Of a stretch of DNA of 64,000 bases, positions 12,318-24,612 are shown one piece after another. Numbering within the stretch: position 1 is the stretch's first letter; each line of letters starts with the position of its first letter. The notes under the pieces were generated by a model. That model saw only the letters and a list, made by a program, of their open reading frames with translations, searched no databases and had not been told where the DNA came from. Source of the stretch: Sisyra terminalis (Eukaryota; Arthropoda; Insecta; Neuroptera; Sisyridae); the NCBI GenBank assembly GCA_958496175.1, contig OY292278.1:22692001-22756000 (forward strand), in the 5' to 3' direction. Both the position numbers and the translations under genes were made by a program.

Positions 12318-14877
12318 AGCTTTTTATTTAAATGGCGTCTTCTCGAAAAATATTGAACTATTTTCTTCCTTATAATCTCTCGAACCACAAAGTCGCACCA
12401 AATAATGGCGTAAAAATATCGAAATTTAATTATTCATTGAAGAACTCTAAACATCAACTAAGCAGTAACTTTTTTGGAAAATTTTTGAGCTAATTTTTTT
12501 TTAAACTTCTCATGCCCAAAAAGCACAAACAGTTCGAAGTTATTTTCTGCAAATTCCATAACTATAATACAAATTTGATAAACGCCATTTTGTACGTATC
12601 AATTTTATATTTTATCCAACAAACTTTAAGGGCCATTTTTTAATCTCCTTGGTTCAAATGGAACTCAACTGAACGGAAAAATAAAGCTACAATTGTATAG
12701 GGGTTCATTGTGAGAATAGATGGAAATATAATAATTAAAAGAGGGAGAAATTTTAATTTTTATAAATGCCAATACTCCTAAGTAGTAATCACTTTCTTCA
12801 GCTTCTTCAAGCTTTGAGGATAACTTAATTGTTATAACTTGTCAATATTCCTTTAAAAATTATTGAAACAGTTGCTTGATATTATCCTTATATTTTTTCA
12901 GCTTGACTTTCTATAAACTTTGGTGAATAACCAACAGATTTTCAATCTTTTCATTCCAGAAATATTTTGCTTAATATTACACTTTTTTACGCCAACCAGC
13001 TGCATTTGGTTTAAGTGCTGTGTTTCCTGAAAAACCGTGAATTTATCAATTCTTTTAAATGTATACCTACTAATGTCTCTTATAAGATTTTATCTGCTGA
13101 ATCTTGGTAAGTTCTTGGAAACAACTTATTCAAGTGGTTTTTGACTTCCTCATTTGACTAAAAGTTTTGCCGTTTATTATTTCCCACCCAGACCATCCAT
13201 AAATTATATGTTCAAAAATTTAAACTTTGAGTACCTACTAGTACCTACTGTCTTAATAAATATAGTCTCCCACTCTTCTTACAAATACTAATAGTAATTA
13301 TTTACTATTGCTTTCATCATAAACAGTATTGATTTTACAATATTACAATCACCAGAAATACTAAAATCTAGTACTAAATATTTCATATGTAGGGCAAATT
13401 TCGTGTCGAGATCAAACGAAATTAATATACGAGTACTACATAGAGAACAAAATATTCATACTGGTTTGTATTTTGAAATTCAACAAGCAAATATTTATAT
13501 ATTTCAAAATATAAAAAGCCATAGTAATGATAAAATTTAAAAGAGTTTTTAACTTCTACATAGAAGCTACAAGACTGCATAATCTTCAACAAATTAATGA
13601 GTACCTACAGAAGGTAAATTTTCACTGACAACTTACAGATATAACATTAAAATAAAAATAAGTACATTTTTAAGATAATTACTTTTGCTTTGAACTATTA
13701 CTAAGTGAAAACATAAAAGGATAGTTTCCAAGTATAACTAAATATGTAAAATTATAACTTCTTGTCCGAAAAGTCATACTTCAGCGGTTTATCCCAAAGA
13801 ATTGACCTACTTACAAAATGGGTTAAAAAATATGCGGAACTTTCTCATGAAAAAAGCTCATTCTTATGCTTCACTTTAATTAAGATCTATATCTTTTTTA
13901 ATTTTGGAAAAATTCTTCACCAATTGAGGATTAGAAATTAAGTTATTATCATTTTTAGTTCCGCAAATTTGTGAAGCTATCAATAAAATATTAAAATTAA
14001 AGCCAGAAAATACACGCAAATAAAACTTTATATGACCATAGCTATTCCAAGTCTTTTAAACAGAAGTGAAACGTGAACGACGACAAAAGAAGAAGAACGC
14101 CGAATACAAGCACAAGAGATTACATTTCTTACGAGAGTAAAAGATTGTACAAAGCTAGATAAAATTAGAAACAAAGCTAAATATTTTTAACAAAAAAGAA
14201 AATTAGATTAAATAATAATAACACGTGGAAAGAATGACTGCAGAAAGGTTGCCAAATAAAACAAGATTCTACAAGTCTCACGGCAGAAAAAGTGTTGAAA
14301 ACCCGAAGAAAATATGAGTACCATAACAGGTAAAGGGTCTATAATTTGCCGTGAAGAAAAAGAAGACTTGTTTTAATAGAAATATTTATTACGTCGCGAT
14401 TGGAACAAAAAATGGTAACCAATCGAAATTTGATGATGAAAATTTTATTAACATGCTTCAATGACTAAAAAAATGTATGGTAATGAGGGTTTGTCTCTCG
14501 AAAAGTTCACAAGTGTATGTATCACCCCAAAGACCTAATTTTGGTCATCATGATAAACCAACCGAAATTTATGATAACAGAAAATGTCATCCAAATCATT
14601 TATCAAATGTTGGTTAAAATTAAGACTAAATATGCCCAAAACATCAATTTATCACATTTCAATTCAATTGTTAGCCCTCACCATTCTCCAAATTATTTAT
14701 TCACGCTTCATTCTGAACAAATTGATTAATGAAAAATGATTATTATAAATTACATCATCAAAGAGTCAATAAGTATATACCTATGTGCGTACATACCAGA
14801 AAAAATCACAAAAGATATTAGACTAGATTGGCCAAAACATAATTCAATAATTATTTTTTAAATTATCTTTTTTTAAT
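12318..14877. other. No gene seen
   Basis: AT-rich; a 70-codon frame at 14517 has no domain. No clear repeat ends were found by eye. Confidence 0.55.
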
Positions 14878-14972
14878 AGTTATTTACTGTCATTTTATAG
14901 GTACTAAGGTCTTTAGTGACTCTAGGATTAATAAAAATTCGTGAGTCGAGAAATATTGATAAATACTATTCT
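14878..14972 (-). repeat. tRNA-derived SINE, body-only fragment
   Basis: Minus-strand match to the SINE body (GACTCTAGGATTAATAAAAA on the plus strand); the tRNA head is missing, as in 5' truncation. Confidence 0.7.
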
Positions 14973-15012
14973 GGAGTGGATTTATAGAAACTGCTGCACT
15001 ATATGAAGGAAC

Positions 15013-15238
15013 GGCTCATGTGTACTTATCACACCCACAATCTGGCAATGTTGCATTTTCGACTTTGTTTTTAATTTCATTCTGGATATTTTTGTTAATT
15101 TAATTCTAATATGGTATAATTCTCTCTGTTGTGGCTAAATTTTCATTATGGACCGATTTAATCGCGAATTAAATTAAAAACAAAGTCGAAAATGCAACAT
15201 TGCCAGATTGTGGGTGTGCTAAAGTACACAAGAGTCGG
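15013..15238. repeat. Palindromic MITE family A (GCAACATTGCCAGAT)
   Basis: Arms 15030-15090 and 15165-15225 are near-perfect inverted copies: CACACCCACAATCTGGCAAT with GTTGCATTTTCGACTTTG and the reverse. Non-coding. Confidence 0.8.
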
Positions 15239-15369
15239 AGGAACACTATTGGACAAAAACACAGTAAAAGGATGATGGAAAAATTCTTCTGGAACCTAAC
15301 TACTGAAATATTTGGTCTTACTAGAAAGCAAGTCTGAAGGGTAACTCAGTTTACTACTAACTCAGGTTG

Positions 15370-15443
15370 CATGGTACGAAATTCGAACCCAATACCTGCT
15401 AGTTTTGGAGTGATAACCATGACCACTCAGCCACCATTAGGCG
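15370..15443 (-). repeat. tRNA-derived SINE head fragment
   Basis: Carries inverted box B (TTCGAACCCAATACC) and box A-like (GACCACTCAGCCACC) sequences, directly adjoining the tail of the copy at 15444-15612. Confidence 0.65.
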
Positions 15444-15612
15444 TTTTTTATCATGATTTACCGTTGCTTTATAGCTACTAAGGTTTTCAGTGACTTTAGA
15501 GTTAATAAAATTCCGTAAATCAAGAACTATTGAAAATTTGCTCGGTACGAGACTCGAACCCAACACAAACCAGTTTTGGAGCGGCCACCTTGACCACTCG
15601 GCTACCAGTAGA
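15444..15612 (-). repeat. tRNA-derived SINE, full-length copy
   Basis: Complete minus-strand copy: head (GAGCGGCCACCTTGACCACT on plus), box B, body and tail. Head-to-tail with the fragment at 15370-15443. Confidence 0.85.
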
Positions 15613-15959
15613 CTAAATATTTATGCATTATAAAAGAACGAAATTAACTTTCGAAAATCCAAAATTTTAATGTTCTAATACCTCATACATTTAATAATAA
15701 AAAGACGTTTCCCGTCCATTCAATTAGTTCCAATCTAAGCAGTCTGAAATTCACGGTTGAGAGGAATTTCTCTAATTTATACTACGCTACATATGGTTAA
15801 TGAAAACCTTTACTTTGTCCCATTCCCATTTTAATTTAGTTGATCTACGAAAAGCTCGTTTTTCCTTCTTCAGTATAAGTTTAGCTATTTTAAAGCCTTG
15901 ATTAGGGTAAATAACACCTCTTTCAAATGCTACAATTGTAAAATTGTGCGTATGTGTTA

Positions 15960-16560
15960 CCCAGTAAGTTCAACTCAGACAAACGAATCGTCGAATTGGC
16001 AAGCTAGAGTGAAACAACTTGATTAAACAGGTGCGAATCGTTTGTTTGATCCTGCAGGACAAAGACCTGGATGGAAGGGAGTCGAAGGCAAGCAAATGGA
16101 AAGGAGCTTGGTTTGGATTAACACGCTTTTGTTTATACGGTAACCGAGCGCTTTTCCTGCAACCCTTTCGTTGATTAATCAAAAACGTGACGAGAAGAGA
16201 AAGGGAAATTGGTACAAAGCCTTTTCAACTTTATATCGAACCGATGGCTAAAGAAAACAATTTATCTTAAACTAAATTTTTCTCCAATGATTTGCTCTAT
16301 TAAAAGACTTTGAACGGATTATAAAAGATCAAGTGGATTAAATTGCAGCTTATAAAATGTGCGAGGAGTGAAAATTTCTGGGAAAAATGAAAAAGTTTAC
16401 AACGATGAAGTTATGATAAGAAGGGATCAGGAGTCACGGACGCGGAGAGATGATGGAGATGGCCGTGCACGTTATTATATGGGTCGAGAATGCAGCCGGG
16501 AATCTTCCTGGAAAAGTTTATTAAAAATCCGGATGAAAGATGAAAAGTTTTTCTCTTACC
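15960..16560. other. GC-richer island of unknown function
   Basis: Less AT-rich than its surroundings, with 68-70-codon open frames on both strands that look like chance frames (no domain, basic or low complexity). No splice context was identified. Confidence 0.25.
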
Positions 16561-17339
16561 TCTAACGTTCCAACGAGCGATTTATAAAGCAAATTTTGAA
16601 GAGCGAAATATTATATGAACGAATTATACAGAGCCTTATTACAACCGGGAACACAATACGTATATAGGTACGAATGCAGCTTACAAGGATTACAAGTTTG
16701 CTAAATTTAAATCGCATCATTACGACGAATTTTCGCTTTGAATTTTCATGTACAAATGTTCACAGAGAAGTGCTCAAGTATTTCAATGGAATGGTGGAAT
16801 TAACAAAAAAAAAAAACGAGGAACTGTTCTAATGAAAACGTTATTTTTATGTTAAAGCGATTGTTGCATTTTAAATAAAAGCGAGCTTTTTTTTTATTCT
16901 ACATGAACTTTTGTATGTTTCCATCAACATTGTAAAGGACGTAGATAATGAGAAAAAACCATGCAAAATAGGAAAGAACGAAAAAAAAACAACATGAAAA
17001 GCTCACACTGTAGTTTTGATAAAGCTCGAAGCTTTTCAATTTATTTGACAAAAATCGGGCGAGTCAAAGTGAATAAAATGAGCAAATTTAATCAAGAGAA
17101 ATGATTTACTTTAAAAAAAAAAAGGAATAAACAAAATAAAAGTCCTGAATTTTTTCGTGCTCCACCTGCGTTATCCTTATTTCATCTATAAAAACACACA
17201 CGAAGCCCCTTTTCTCTCGTACTCGTTCATATCTTTCTTCATCTGTAACCATCCTCATAATCCTCACTATCATCCTTTTCATCCTGTTCATCCCCTGTTC
17301 ATCCAAGTCATCGTTCGGGATTAAGTAGAAGACTTATTT

Positions 17340-17700
17340 TCTGGTTTCAAAACACGCACATGTCAGTCCTCTCTCCGTTCCTGCCGCGTTCCCGTCAACC
17401 TGCCATGTCTATATTCGGTGCCAATTGAGTCTCCTACGCAAGTCGCGGGTAAGTCGCGTCAGTCAATCATGGTGTAAATCGGAAAATTTGAAAAAACAGA
17501 GACGAAATGAAGGAGATGAGTCCCGTGCGCGAGTGCAATGGAAATGTTTTTCTTTGAAAATTGGAGCTTGATTACGTCGTAAATGTTTTACGACAAAAGG
17601 CGTAGAGAAATTTACGATGAAAAATTCGCCAGTCGCTGTTAATGAGGACGAATGAAGGAATGAGGCAGAGTGGATTTTTAACTTTGTGCGCATTTTTTTT
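17340..17700 (+). promoter_or_regulatory. GC-richer island with a strong splice-donor match; possible 5' noncoding exon
   Basis: Within otherwise AT-rich sequence, 17370-17460 is CpG-containing and ends in GCGG then GTAAGT at 17449, a strong donor. The next gene on this strand, the NWD1-like gene, has an unpaired acceptor at 25363. Pairing the two would give a 7.9 kb 5' UTR intron. This is inference; a 76-codon minus-strand frame here has no recognisable domain. Confidence 0.25.
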
Positions 17701-18051
17701 TTGTGCTTACCATAAATTGATGTGCTAATTGCTAATCAGCTTTAATACAATGAAACTTTTCAATCTACTTTATCTTGATAAGTCTTAAATCTACCAATTA
17801 TTTTGAAAAGATTTATTGATAGTAGGTGTAACAATTGTTTTATACCAGTTTAAAATTGTAACTATTACCACAACCGGAAAGTTTGGAACAAATTCCATCA
17901 AAGATTCAGTTTACCTTAAACTTTATTCAACAAATTAGTCAACAAAGGAAACTATACACAGAAATTTTACGATGTAACACCGTAATCTAGAACAAGTCTT
18001 TCATTATCTTAGTCTTTACCATATTCTTTTTTAAATTTTACTATGTACGTT

Positions 18052-19206
18052 GGAAACAAAAATGATTTGTCTGGGAGCCTTCTTGGATATAGCACAAGCA
18101 TTTGATCGAGTGTGGCATCCGGGGCTTCTGTTCAAACTTAAACCACTACTCCCAACTCAATACTTCCTTATACTCCAGTCATACCTGTCTAACCGTAGTT
18201 TTAGAGTGAGATGTGGTGTCGAGTTTTCTCCCCTCACTACCATACATGCTGGTGTTCCTCAGGGAAGTATCCTTGGACCTGTCCTCTACAATATATACAC
18301 TGCTAATATTCCAACCCACCCACACTTCAAAGTTTTTACATATGCTGATGACACAGCTATTTTAGTTACAAGTCAAGAGCCAACAAAAGCCTCCGCCATA
18401 ATACAGCATCATCTTGATCTCATCTCGAAGTGGAGTCAAAAATGGAAAATCAAGATAAACGAAAACAAATGTAACATAACAATGTTCACACTCAGACGAC
18501 TAACCAACCCAACAATATACATAGACGACAAAATAATACCAACTTCAAATAACGTACGATATCTAGGTTTCCATCTAGACAATCACCTCACGTGGACGAC
18601 ACACATCAAGACAAAAAGATAGGAATTAAATAGACGATACGGACTGTTACGCAGGTTATTAGGACCTAATTCTACTCTTGACATTAAAAACAAATTAACA
18701 ATATATAAAGCCTTAATTCAACCCATTTGGACATACGGGGTAGAGCTGTGGGGCTCTGCCAAGTACTCCAACATTCAACGAATCCAATCCTTCCAATCAA
18801 AACTTCTCCGCCGTATTCTAAATGCTCCCTACTACGTTAAAAATAAAATAATACATAATGATATCAATATTCCCTTTATCAATAACCTAATCCAAGAGCG
18901 GTTCCAAAAATTTCACAACAAGCTGCACAACCATCCAAACCCCAACGCTCAAATCCTTTCTTCTACATCCCATCCAAATAACCCTCCACGTCGATTAAAA
19001 CGCCGATGGCCACGAGATCTACTAAATGACTAATAGAAACTCCCAACAAAAGTTGGGTTCTTTCAACAAGTTCCAAGTTCAACCTGTTCCTGGTGAAGGA
19101 TCACTCCTTACTAAGGGAACAGATTTATTTTATTTTATTTAGTGCGCATATTGCATATTATACTAGAATTTTGTATAGAAGGCAATAATATTTTAATAAA
19201 AAAAAA
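18052..19206 (+). mobile_element. 5'-truncated jockey-type non-LTR retrotransposon
   Basis: The 12-bp target duplication ACTATGTACGTT flanks it at 18040-18051 and 19207-19218. The 3' end is an A-run after TAATAAAA, as expected for target-primed insertion. The body is the C-terminal two thirds of a reverse transcriptase ORF followed by a 170-bp 3' region with a TTTTA-rich stretch near 19125-19140. The 5' part, including the endonuclease, is absent. Confidence 0.88.
18053..19033 (+). pseudogene. Reverse transcriptase fragment of a jockey-like element (ORF2)
   Basis: One frame covers RT motif A (AFLDIAQAFDRVWH), motif B (AGVPQGSILGPVLYNIY) and motif C (TYADDTAIL), with all three catalytic aspartates present. 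It continues through YLGFHLDNHLTW, then the conserved ALIQPIWTYGVELWGSA block and the C-terminal RRLKRRWPRDLL. A single in-frame TAG at 18620-18622 is the only break before the natural TAA at 19031-19033. This suggests a fairly young insertion. The upstream endonuclease was lost by 5' truncation. Jockey clade is assigned from these motifs; confidence in RT identity is very high. Confidence 0.9.
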
Positions 19207-19333
19207 ACTATGTACGTTTGAATTTTTACGTAATAACATCGTAACTACAACGACAGTTTTCTATAATAAACACCATAACAAAATAGATGTTACGATGTTA
19301 GATTGGAAACATTTTTGCAAGTGCAAGTGATTA

Positions 19334-20413
19334 CAGTATCTCGAGGTACCTGGAGATACGAATGCCCTAACATACGAAATTTTTGAGATATAAGCAGTCG
19401 AGCAAACATAGTTTTGCTTTGAACTACGAGCAATATATTTGAGATACAAGAAACGGCTGGTAGCACCTTGTAATTTACTGCACCTTGTGCATCTCGAATT
19501 ATCTCAAGTATCCTTCCAGTGTTCTGGTTTACCTCGCTGCTGAAGCATCATTAATAGTTTTTCTAGAGCCTTGCTTATTCTATGGATGTTAACATACTTT
19601 ATACTTCATTATGTAAACTATATATAATGTCAGTTGTGTATACAATATATAGGATATATTGTGGTCCAATTATGTAGTATAATTTAATATAATAATATAT
19701 AAAAATCATACCATAATCATAAATTTGAACAAAACTTCAAACAAAAATATTCGTGACGTATTGCCCAGATACGTATTTCGATTGCATTTATCACTTTCCA
19801 ATAGGATCTCATAGTAATAGTGATTTCGTTTTACGGATTTTCGATTTACGGACGTAGTTGCATTGTGAATCATCACAAAGCAGTTACGGAGTGATCCAAA
19901 TTACTTGATGACCACTGAGGAAGATTGCTTGGCAATCGAAATACGTATCTGGGCAATACGTCACGAATATTTTTGTTTGAACTTCTGTTTAAATTTATGT
20001 TTATGGTATGATTTTTATATATTATTATATTAAATTATACTACATAAATAGGACCGCAATATATCCTATATATTGTATACACAGTATAACTGTTCAAAGT
20101 CAGCGAAAAAATCTTCTTTTGATTAATGTCAGTTGTATTTAAGAGACCAAAACGCAAATACACTTTATAAAACCAGTTTACGTATCTACATTATCTATTA
20201 TTATGTTTTTATACAATATTTTTGATTTATTGATGTAATTTTCTTATTCAAAAATACGTAATAAGAACAATTGGAATGGTGTTTTGGAGATTGGAACGGA
20301 TTAATGGCATTTCAATAAAATTCAATGGGAAAAATTGCTTTCAGATACGAGCAAATTGACATAGGTACGAGTAAGGTTACGGAACGAATTAAATTTGTAT
20401 CTCGAGGTATCAC
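19334..20413. mobile_element. Pogo/Tigger-like non-autonomous element, interrupted
   Basis: Left end CAGTATCTCGAGGTACCTGG at 19334 and right end GTATCTCGAGGTATCACT near 20396-20413 are imperfect inverted repeats of the CAGTGATACCTCGAGATAC type seen in pogo-like transposons. A TA precedes the left end. The halves are separated by a 486-bp insertion (19638-20123). No transposase is visible. Confidence 0.55.
19638..20123 (+). mobile_element. Short retroelement with internal inverted arms and hammerhead-like motif, copy 1
   Basis: A perfect 13-bp direct repeat (TAATGTCAGTTGT at 19625-19637 and 20124-20136) marks its insertion into the pogo-like element. The left part (about 19638-19780) is an inverted copy of the right part (about 19935-20095), with a unique middle. 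The motif at 19912-19952 has CTGAGGA, a 6-bp hairpin GATTGC/GCAATC, then GAAATACGTATC. TSD length and motif suggest a Penelope-related non-autonomous element; no coding capacity. Confidence 0.7.
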
Positions 20414-22079
20414 TTTTTGGCAGTGATACCTTGGAATATTAACGTATACCCTGAACGGTCGGAAGAAGTTACTTGAGTAACTTTTAAGTATCTTAGATTC
20501 TCTTTAAAAGGAACTGTATCTTGAAATTTAAAAAGTATCTTAGATAAAGTAATTTAGATATTGAGAGATTAGATTTATTTTTTTTCCAATAAAATTCAAT
20601 TGATACCTATTATAATAATAATAATCTTCTATCGTTTTAAAGTATGTCGCTATTAAAGGGATTAGAAATATATAATTTCCTTTTTCCTAAATTAATAAAC
20701 ATATATATTCTATAAGAAATACAAAGAAGTATAAGTTCTTATGTGCGTCCTTAAGTACATAGATACTTTCTTCTCTTAAGAATGGATCAATGATAAATTA
20801 TCAAAACGACACTATTAGTAGACTAGACAGATCTACAGTATACAGTGCATACATAAAGGTATCTAAAGTCTTTATTAACTATGATGTAATTATTAAGTCT
20901 ACAAGACAAATTGAGGTTGAGAATACTCTAATTTCAATTTACGAGTTTCTTTTGATTCCTTTACATCATTGAGATTCCTTTCCTTACCTCCTTCCTTCAG
21001 ATATTCTAGAATTTAGATACTTAACCCTCAAATCTCTTGAGAAACATTATCAGTTCCATTTGCATATAAATGGAGGCAATTTCGCATATAACAATCTTCA
21101 ATAGAGTGAAACTACATACATCTTCCATATAAAGTATCAAATGGAACAAAGTACCTTGTAAAATAAGATTATCGCATTAATGTAACAGTATAGAAAATAT
21201 TGTCTATATTTGTTATAAAAATGGTACAAATATTAGGTATTTCATTTGAATAATTTAAATTTAATATTTTATTCAAACCCAAAATTTATTTTATTTAAAG
21301 TGCAATACATTGTTTAGGGAATATAGGAAAAAAGTGAAACTTTCTACAATGGTTTTTGTGGTATTTCAAAAATACTGAATACATCAATCGAAAAAGTAAG
21401 GTTTATTTCACATTTATACGATTCAGTTGGTTCGGTCTACATTAGGTACATGCAGGACTTATAAATATTTTGTATTTTTGGCAGATTTATGACCAGGTTC
21501 AACCAGGATCACTCTAGTTATACAACTCAATGGTTCTAATTGTGGCTCCAAAAAATTCAATTCAAAATTTCCGGTTCCGATTTTGGATTCCGATAAATTC
21601 ACCTCCGTAACATTCTTTGAACGAATAGTTCCGTGAAAGTTTTGAGCTTACTTCCTAACCATATCCCAACTAGCGGTTAATTAGCCACCGAAAAGGGTTC
21701 TCAAGAATATGTAATTTGAGATTATGTCTGTATATTAAATTTATTAATCAAATTACACATGCATTGGTAGGCAATTACGTAGAATCATTTAGAACTTTGG
21801 TATGATTATCCTGAATTTAAAATTTACTAATATAGAAATCTTTTGTTTTATCGAAACAATATATAAAATGGATTGACATCACTTTTAAAATAAAAGCTTT
21901 ATATACTCATATGTATGCAGAGTACTTCAAGTATGCATATATACAAGTAGTATCATATATGCATGCTATATGCACGATATTTGACTTTTCTTTTTATTAA
22001 TATTCAAGATTCCAAAAAAAAAAATGTGACGAACAAAGATGATCTTTTTCTTTGTGCACATCATGTATTTAAACACTGG
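20414..22079. other. No gene seen
   Basis: AT-rich; only short chance frames. Confidence 0.55.
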
Positions 22080-22450
22080 GAACATTTGCAGTTTGAGGTA
22101 GATACGGTTGGGTTGGTGGTGGTTTCTTCGAAGAGCGCCCCAACATTCATCCCCCATTACCTTTTCCACAGACAACGTTGCGAACATAACCATAAGAGTT
22201 CGCCTCATTCTACCCCACGTTTCATCCCCCACGTTCATTTTAAGTGCTATGTCATCAAAATCTGTGGCACAGACAGACAGAACTTAAGTTTGACATTATC
22301 CAACAAAGCATCTTTCCACCCTACCAACCCCCTTTTCTTCACTCCATCTTGCACAACTTTCCCCATTTCTTTATATTCATCATTGCAAGTTTTTCGCTCG
22401 TAAATTGTCATAAATTCGCAAATTTCACGTCACTCTAAAGCGCGACATTT
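22080..22450. other. Pyrimidine-rich, GC-richer stretch
   Basis: C/T-rich on the plus strand (CATTCATCCCCCATTACC, TACCCCACGTTTCATCCCCC), similar in style to 2130-2640. Frames on both strands are open but show no domain. Confidence 0.3.
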
Positions 22451-23273
22451 CGAACAAAGTCCATCATCACCGTGGAAAATAAGCCATAAATGGAGGTTAC
22501 AGCAACAGCGATTTTGATTTTCCCTCACATATAGCATATCTACGAACGTAGTGGGTGAATGATGGGGCAAAAGAGACGGATAATTTAAATGAAGAGATTT
22601 TCATAAATGTATTTAAAGTGGCGTTTTGATAAATTGACATTATGTATTTGAATGATTTTATCAAATAAAACGCATTATTTCATTCCCATAAGAATAAAAA
22701 TGATACACCTACTCGCACATATCTGCGATACATTTAAGGAAATATGGAAATCGTGGTGAAAAAAAAAAACGAAAATGAAAAATGCTCGTTCTCCCTCATA
22801 TTTAATTTAATTTCGATTCAATCGAATAAAATCGTTTGAATAAATCAATTTATTTGAATTATTTCTCGTTCAGCCGGTTGATATAAATACATTTCTATAA
22901 TAAAAGCATTTCCAAAATTAAATTATTTGCTCAATATTTTAATATCTTCTTGACGGATATTTAATAATGCAATTAATTTCAATTAACTATAACTCCAGCT
23001 GGTTTATATTCAACGTTGAGCCATTTTAATTAAATTAAAGAAAAAAAGTGATGAAAATGCATTTTTAAATGGAAAATACATTCGTATATTATTTTGAATT
23101 AATGATTTGTAAATTAGTTATATCATAAAACTATAAAATCACTATAATAACTATAGTTTTTTGTGTATTGTATTAGTCTTTTTTTTGAGTTCTTTTTCTG
23201 TGGTGGTTATAAGTTTTAATGAAATTTATCCTCGAGGTATAAAATGTTATCCGGAGGATAAAGAAAACATGCG

Positions 23274-23503
23274 TTGGCTCAAACCCCTTTTAGATCGGTC
23301 AATATCTGACATCGTTGTAATTTCTACATTGTTTTGAATTAAATTCGCAAATAAATTAACCTATAATAAAAATTTAGCAACAAAATTTCATAAAATACCA
23401 TTTTAGAACTGAATTAACCAAAAAATCGCGAATAGAATAAAAAACAAAATTAAAAATGCAACGTTGCCAGATATCAATCGACCTAAAAGGGACTTGAGCC
23501 CAT
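23274..23503. repeat. MITE family A copy with TGGCTCAAGTCCCTTTTAG ends
   Basis: The left end (GGCTCAAACCCCTTTTAGAT) is inverted relative to the right end (CTAAAAGGGACTTGAGCC). The AAAAATGCAACGTTGCCAGA core is shared with the copy at 15013. Non-coding. Confidence 0.7.
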
Positions 23504-23545
23504 GCGTATTTTCACCTAAGAATAGTTATATGAGTAGGATAAAGT

Positions 23546-23745
23546 TGGATTGGCTCTAATCCCTTTAAGAGACTTTTATTTTTTATTTAATTCGTGAATA
23601 AATCAGGCCGTAATGGAAATTTGATAACACAAGAGAAAATTATACGAAATTAGAAGTAAATTAACAAAAACATTGCCAATTAAATTAAAAACAAAGTAAA
23701 AAATGCAACGTTTCCAGATTTCAACTTCGCTAAAAAGGACATGAC
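23546..23745. repeat. MITE family A, adjacent second copy
   Basis: Begins TTGGCTCTAATCCCTTTAAG and carries AAAAACAAAGTAAAAAATGC followed by AACGTTTCCAGAT and AAAAAGGACATGA. It lies 42 bp from the previous copy in the same orientation. Confidence 0.6.
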
Positions 23746-23991
23746 AAAGGATATGAATGAAAATATTGACGCTTGACATAATTGTTTGAACCAAAAAATA
23801 ATGCTATGTTTATCCAAAACAATCATTAAAACAACATATTTTTCTCTTGCATATTAAGATTAAAATTTCGGGATTGGATGATTGGTATTGATGACGTCAC
23901 ATATTTGTTATATTACAACAGTTTGGGGTCCAAAAACTCTACGGGAAAACAAGTTATCCCACTAGGGGACGGTATTTTAACATGTAGATCA

Positions 23992-24181
23992 GTGGTTCTA
24001 AACCTTGTTGAACGTACTGATTCCTATCAGTTTCATATGCGCATCCAAAAAAAGGTATATATTTAAAAAAAAGGTATATAATATGAGGGCATAAAAAGAA
24101 GAAGACCATTAAGAGCCCGCCGAACCTGCGAGACTTACTCACCGAACCCCTGGGGTTCTATTGAGCCCTGGTTAAGAACCC
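23992..24181. repeat. hAT-like MITE family D, copy 2
   Basis: CAGTGGTTCTAAACCTTGTT at the left and GGGCTCAATAG...inverted AAGGGTTCTTAACCAGGGC at the right; contains ACTCACCGAACCCCTGGGG, the reverse of the block in copy 1. Non-coding. Confidence 0.6.
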
Positions 24182-24439
24182 TTAATCAAAATAGAAACAG
24201 TATCTTCCAGATAAAATTTTATCTGGATGATGGAGAAAGTTTCACTTAACAATATAGATTTGTGTAAGATAAAGATGTAGGATTTGTCTAACAAATAAAC
24301 TTAATTTGAAAGCTACTGTAATAATTAAGGACAACTTTTTCAGAAAAAAAACCAGAGTACAAAAGAAATTAGTAATCGAAAGATATTGTGTCAGTGATTT
24401 TTTGGTCGGGGATATTTTGTGCGGGGATGTTTTATTGAA

Positions 24440-24612
24440 TACCTTTTTATAATTTTCTTATTTCTTCTCTTTTTTCTAACAAAAAGAATATTCTTTTGTC
24501 TTTGTAAGGAAAGATGGGGGCATCCAATAATGATGATCCATATTAGCTTTATAGTGATCATGATCATTGTCAATTTGTGAAAATACTAAAATATACCAAT
24601 TGTGAGATACGC
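24440..24612. repeat. Dispersed repeat pair, member 1
   Basis: About 150 bp shared with 30765-30912: TCTCTTTTTTCTAACAAAAA, GTAAGGAAAGA, CAATTTGTGAAAATACTAAA with ATATACC. No coding potential; class unknown. Confidence 0.55.

Noticed and set aside
21963..22403. 146-codon plus-strand frame with overlapping minus-strand frame
   Set aside because: Pyrimidine-rich composition explains the openness; no domain, no splice or promoter context.
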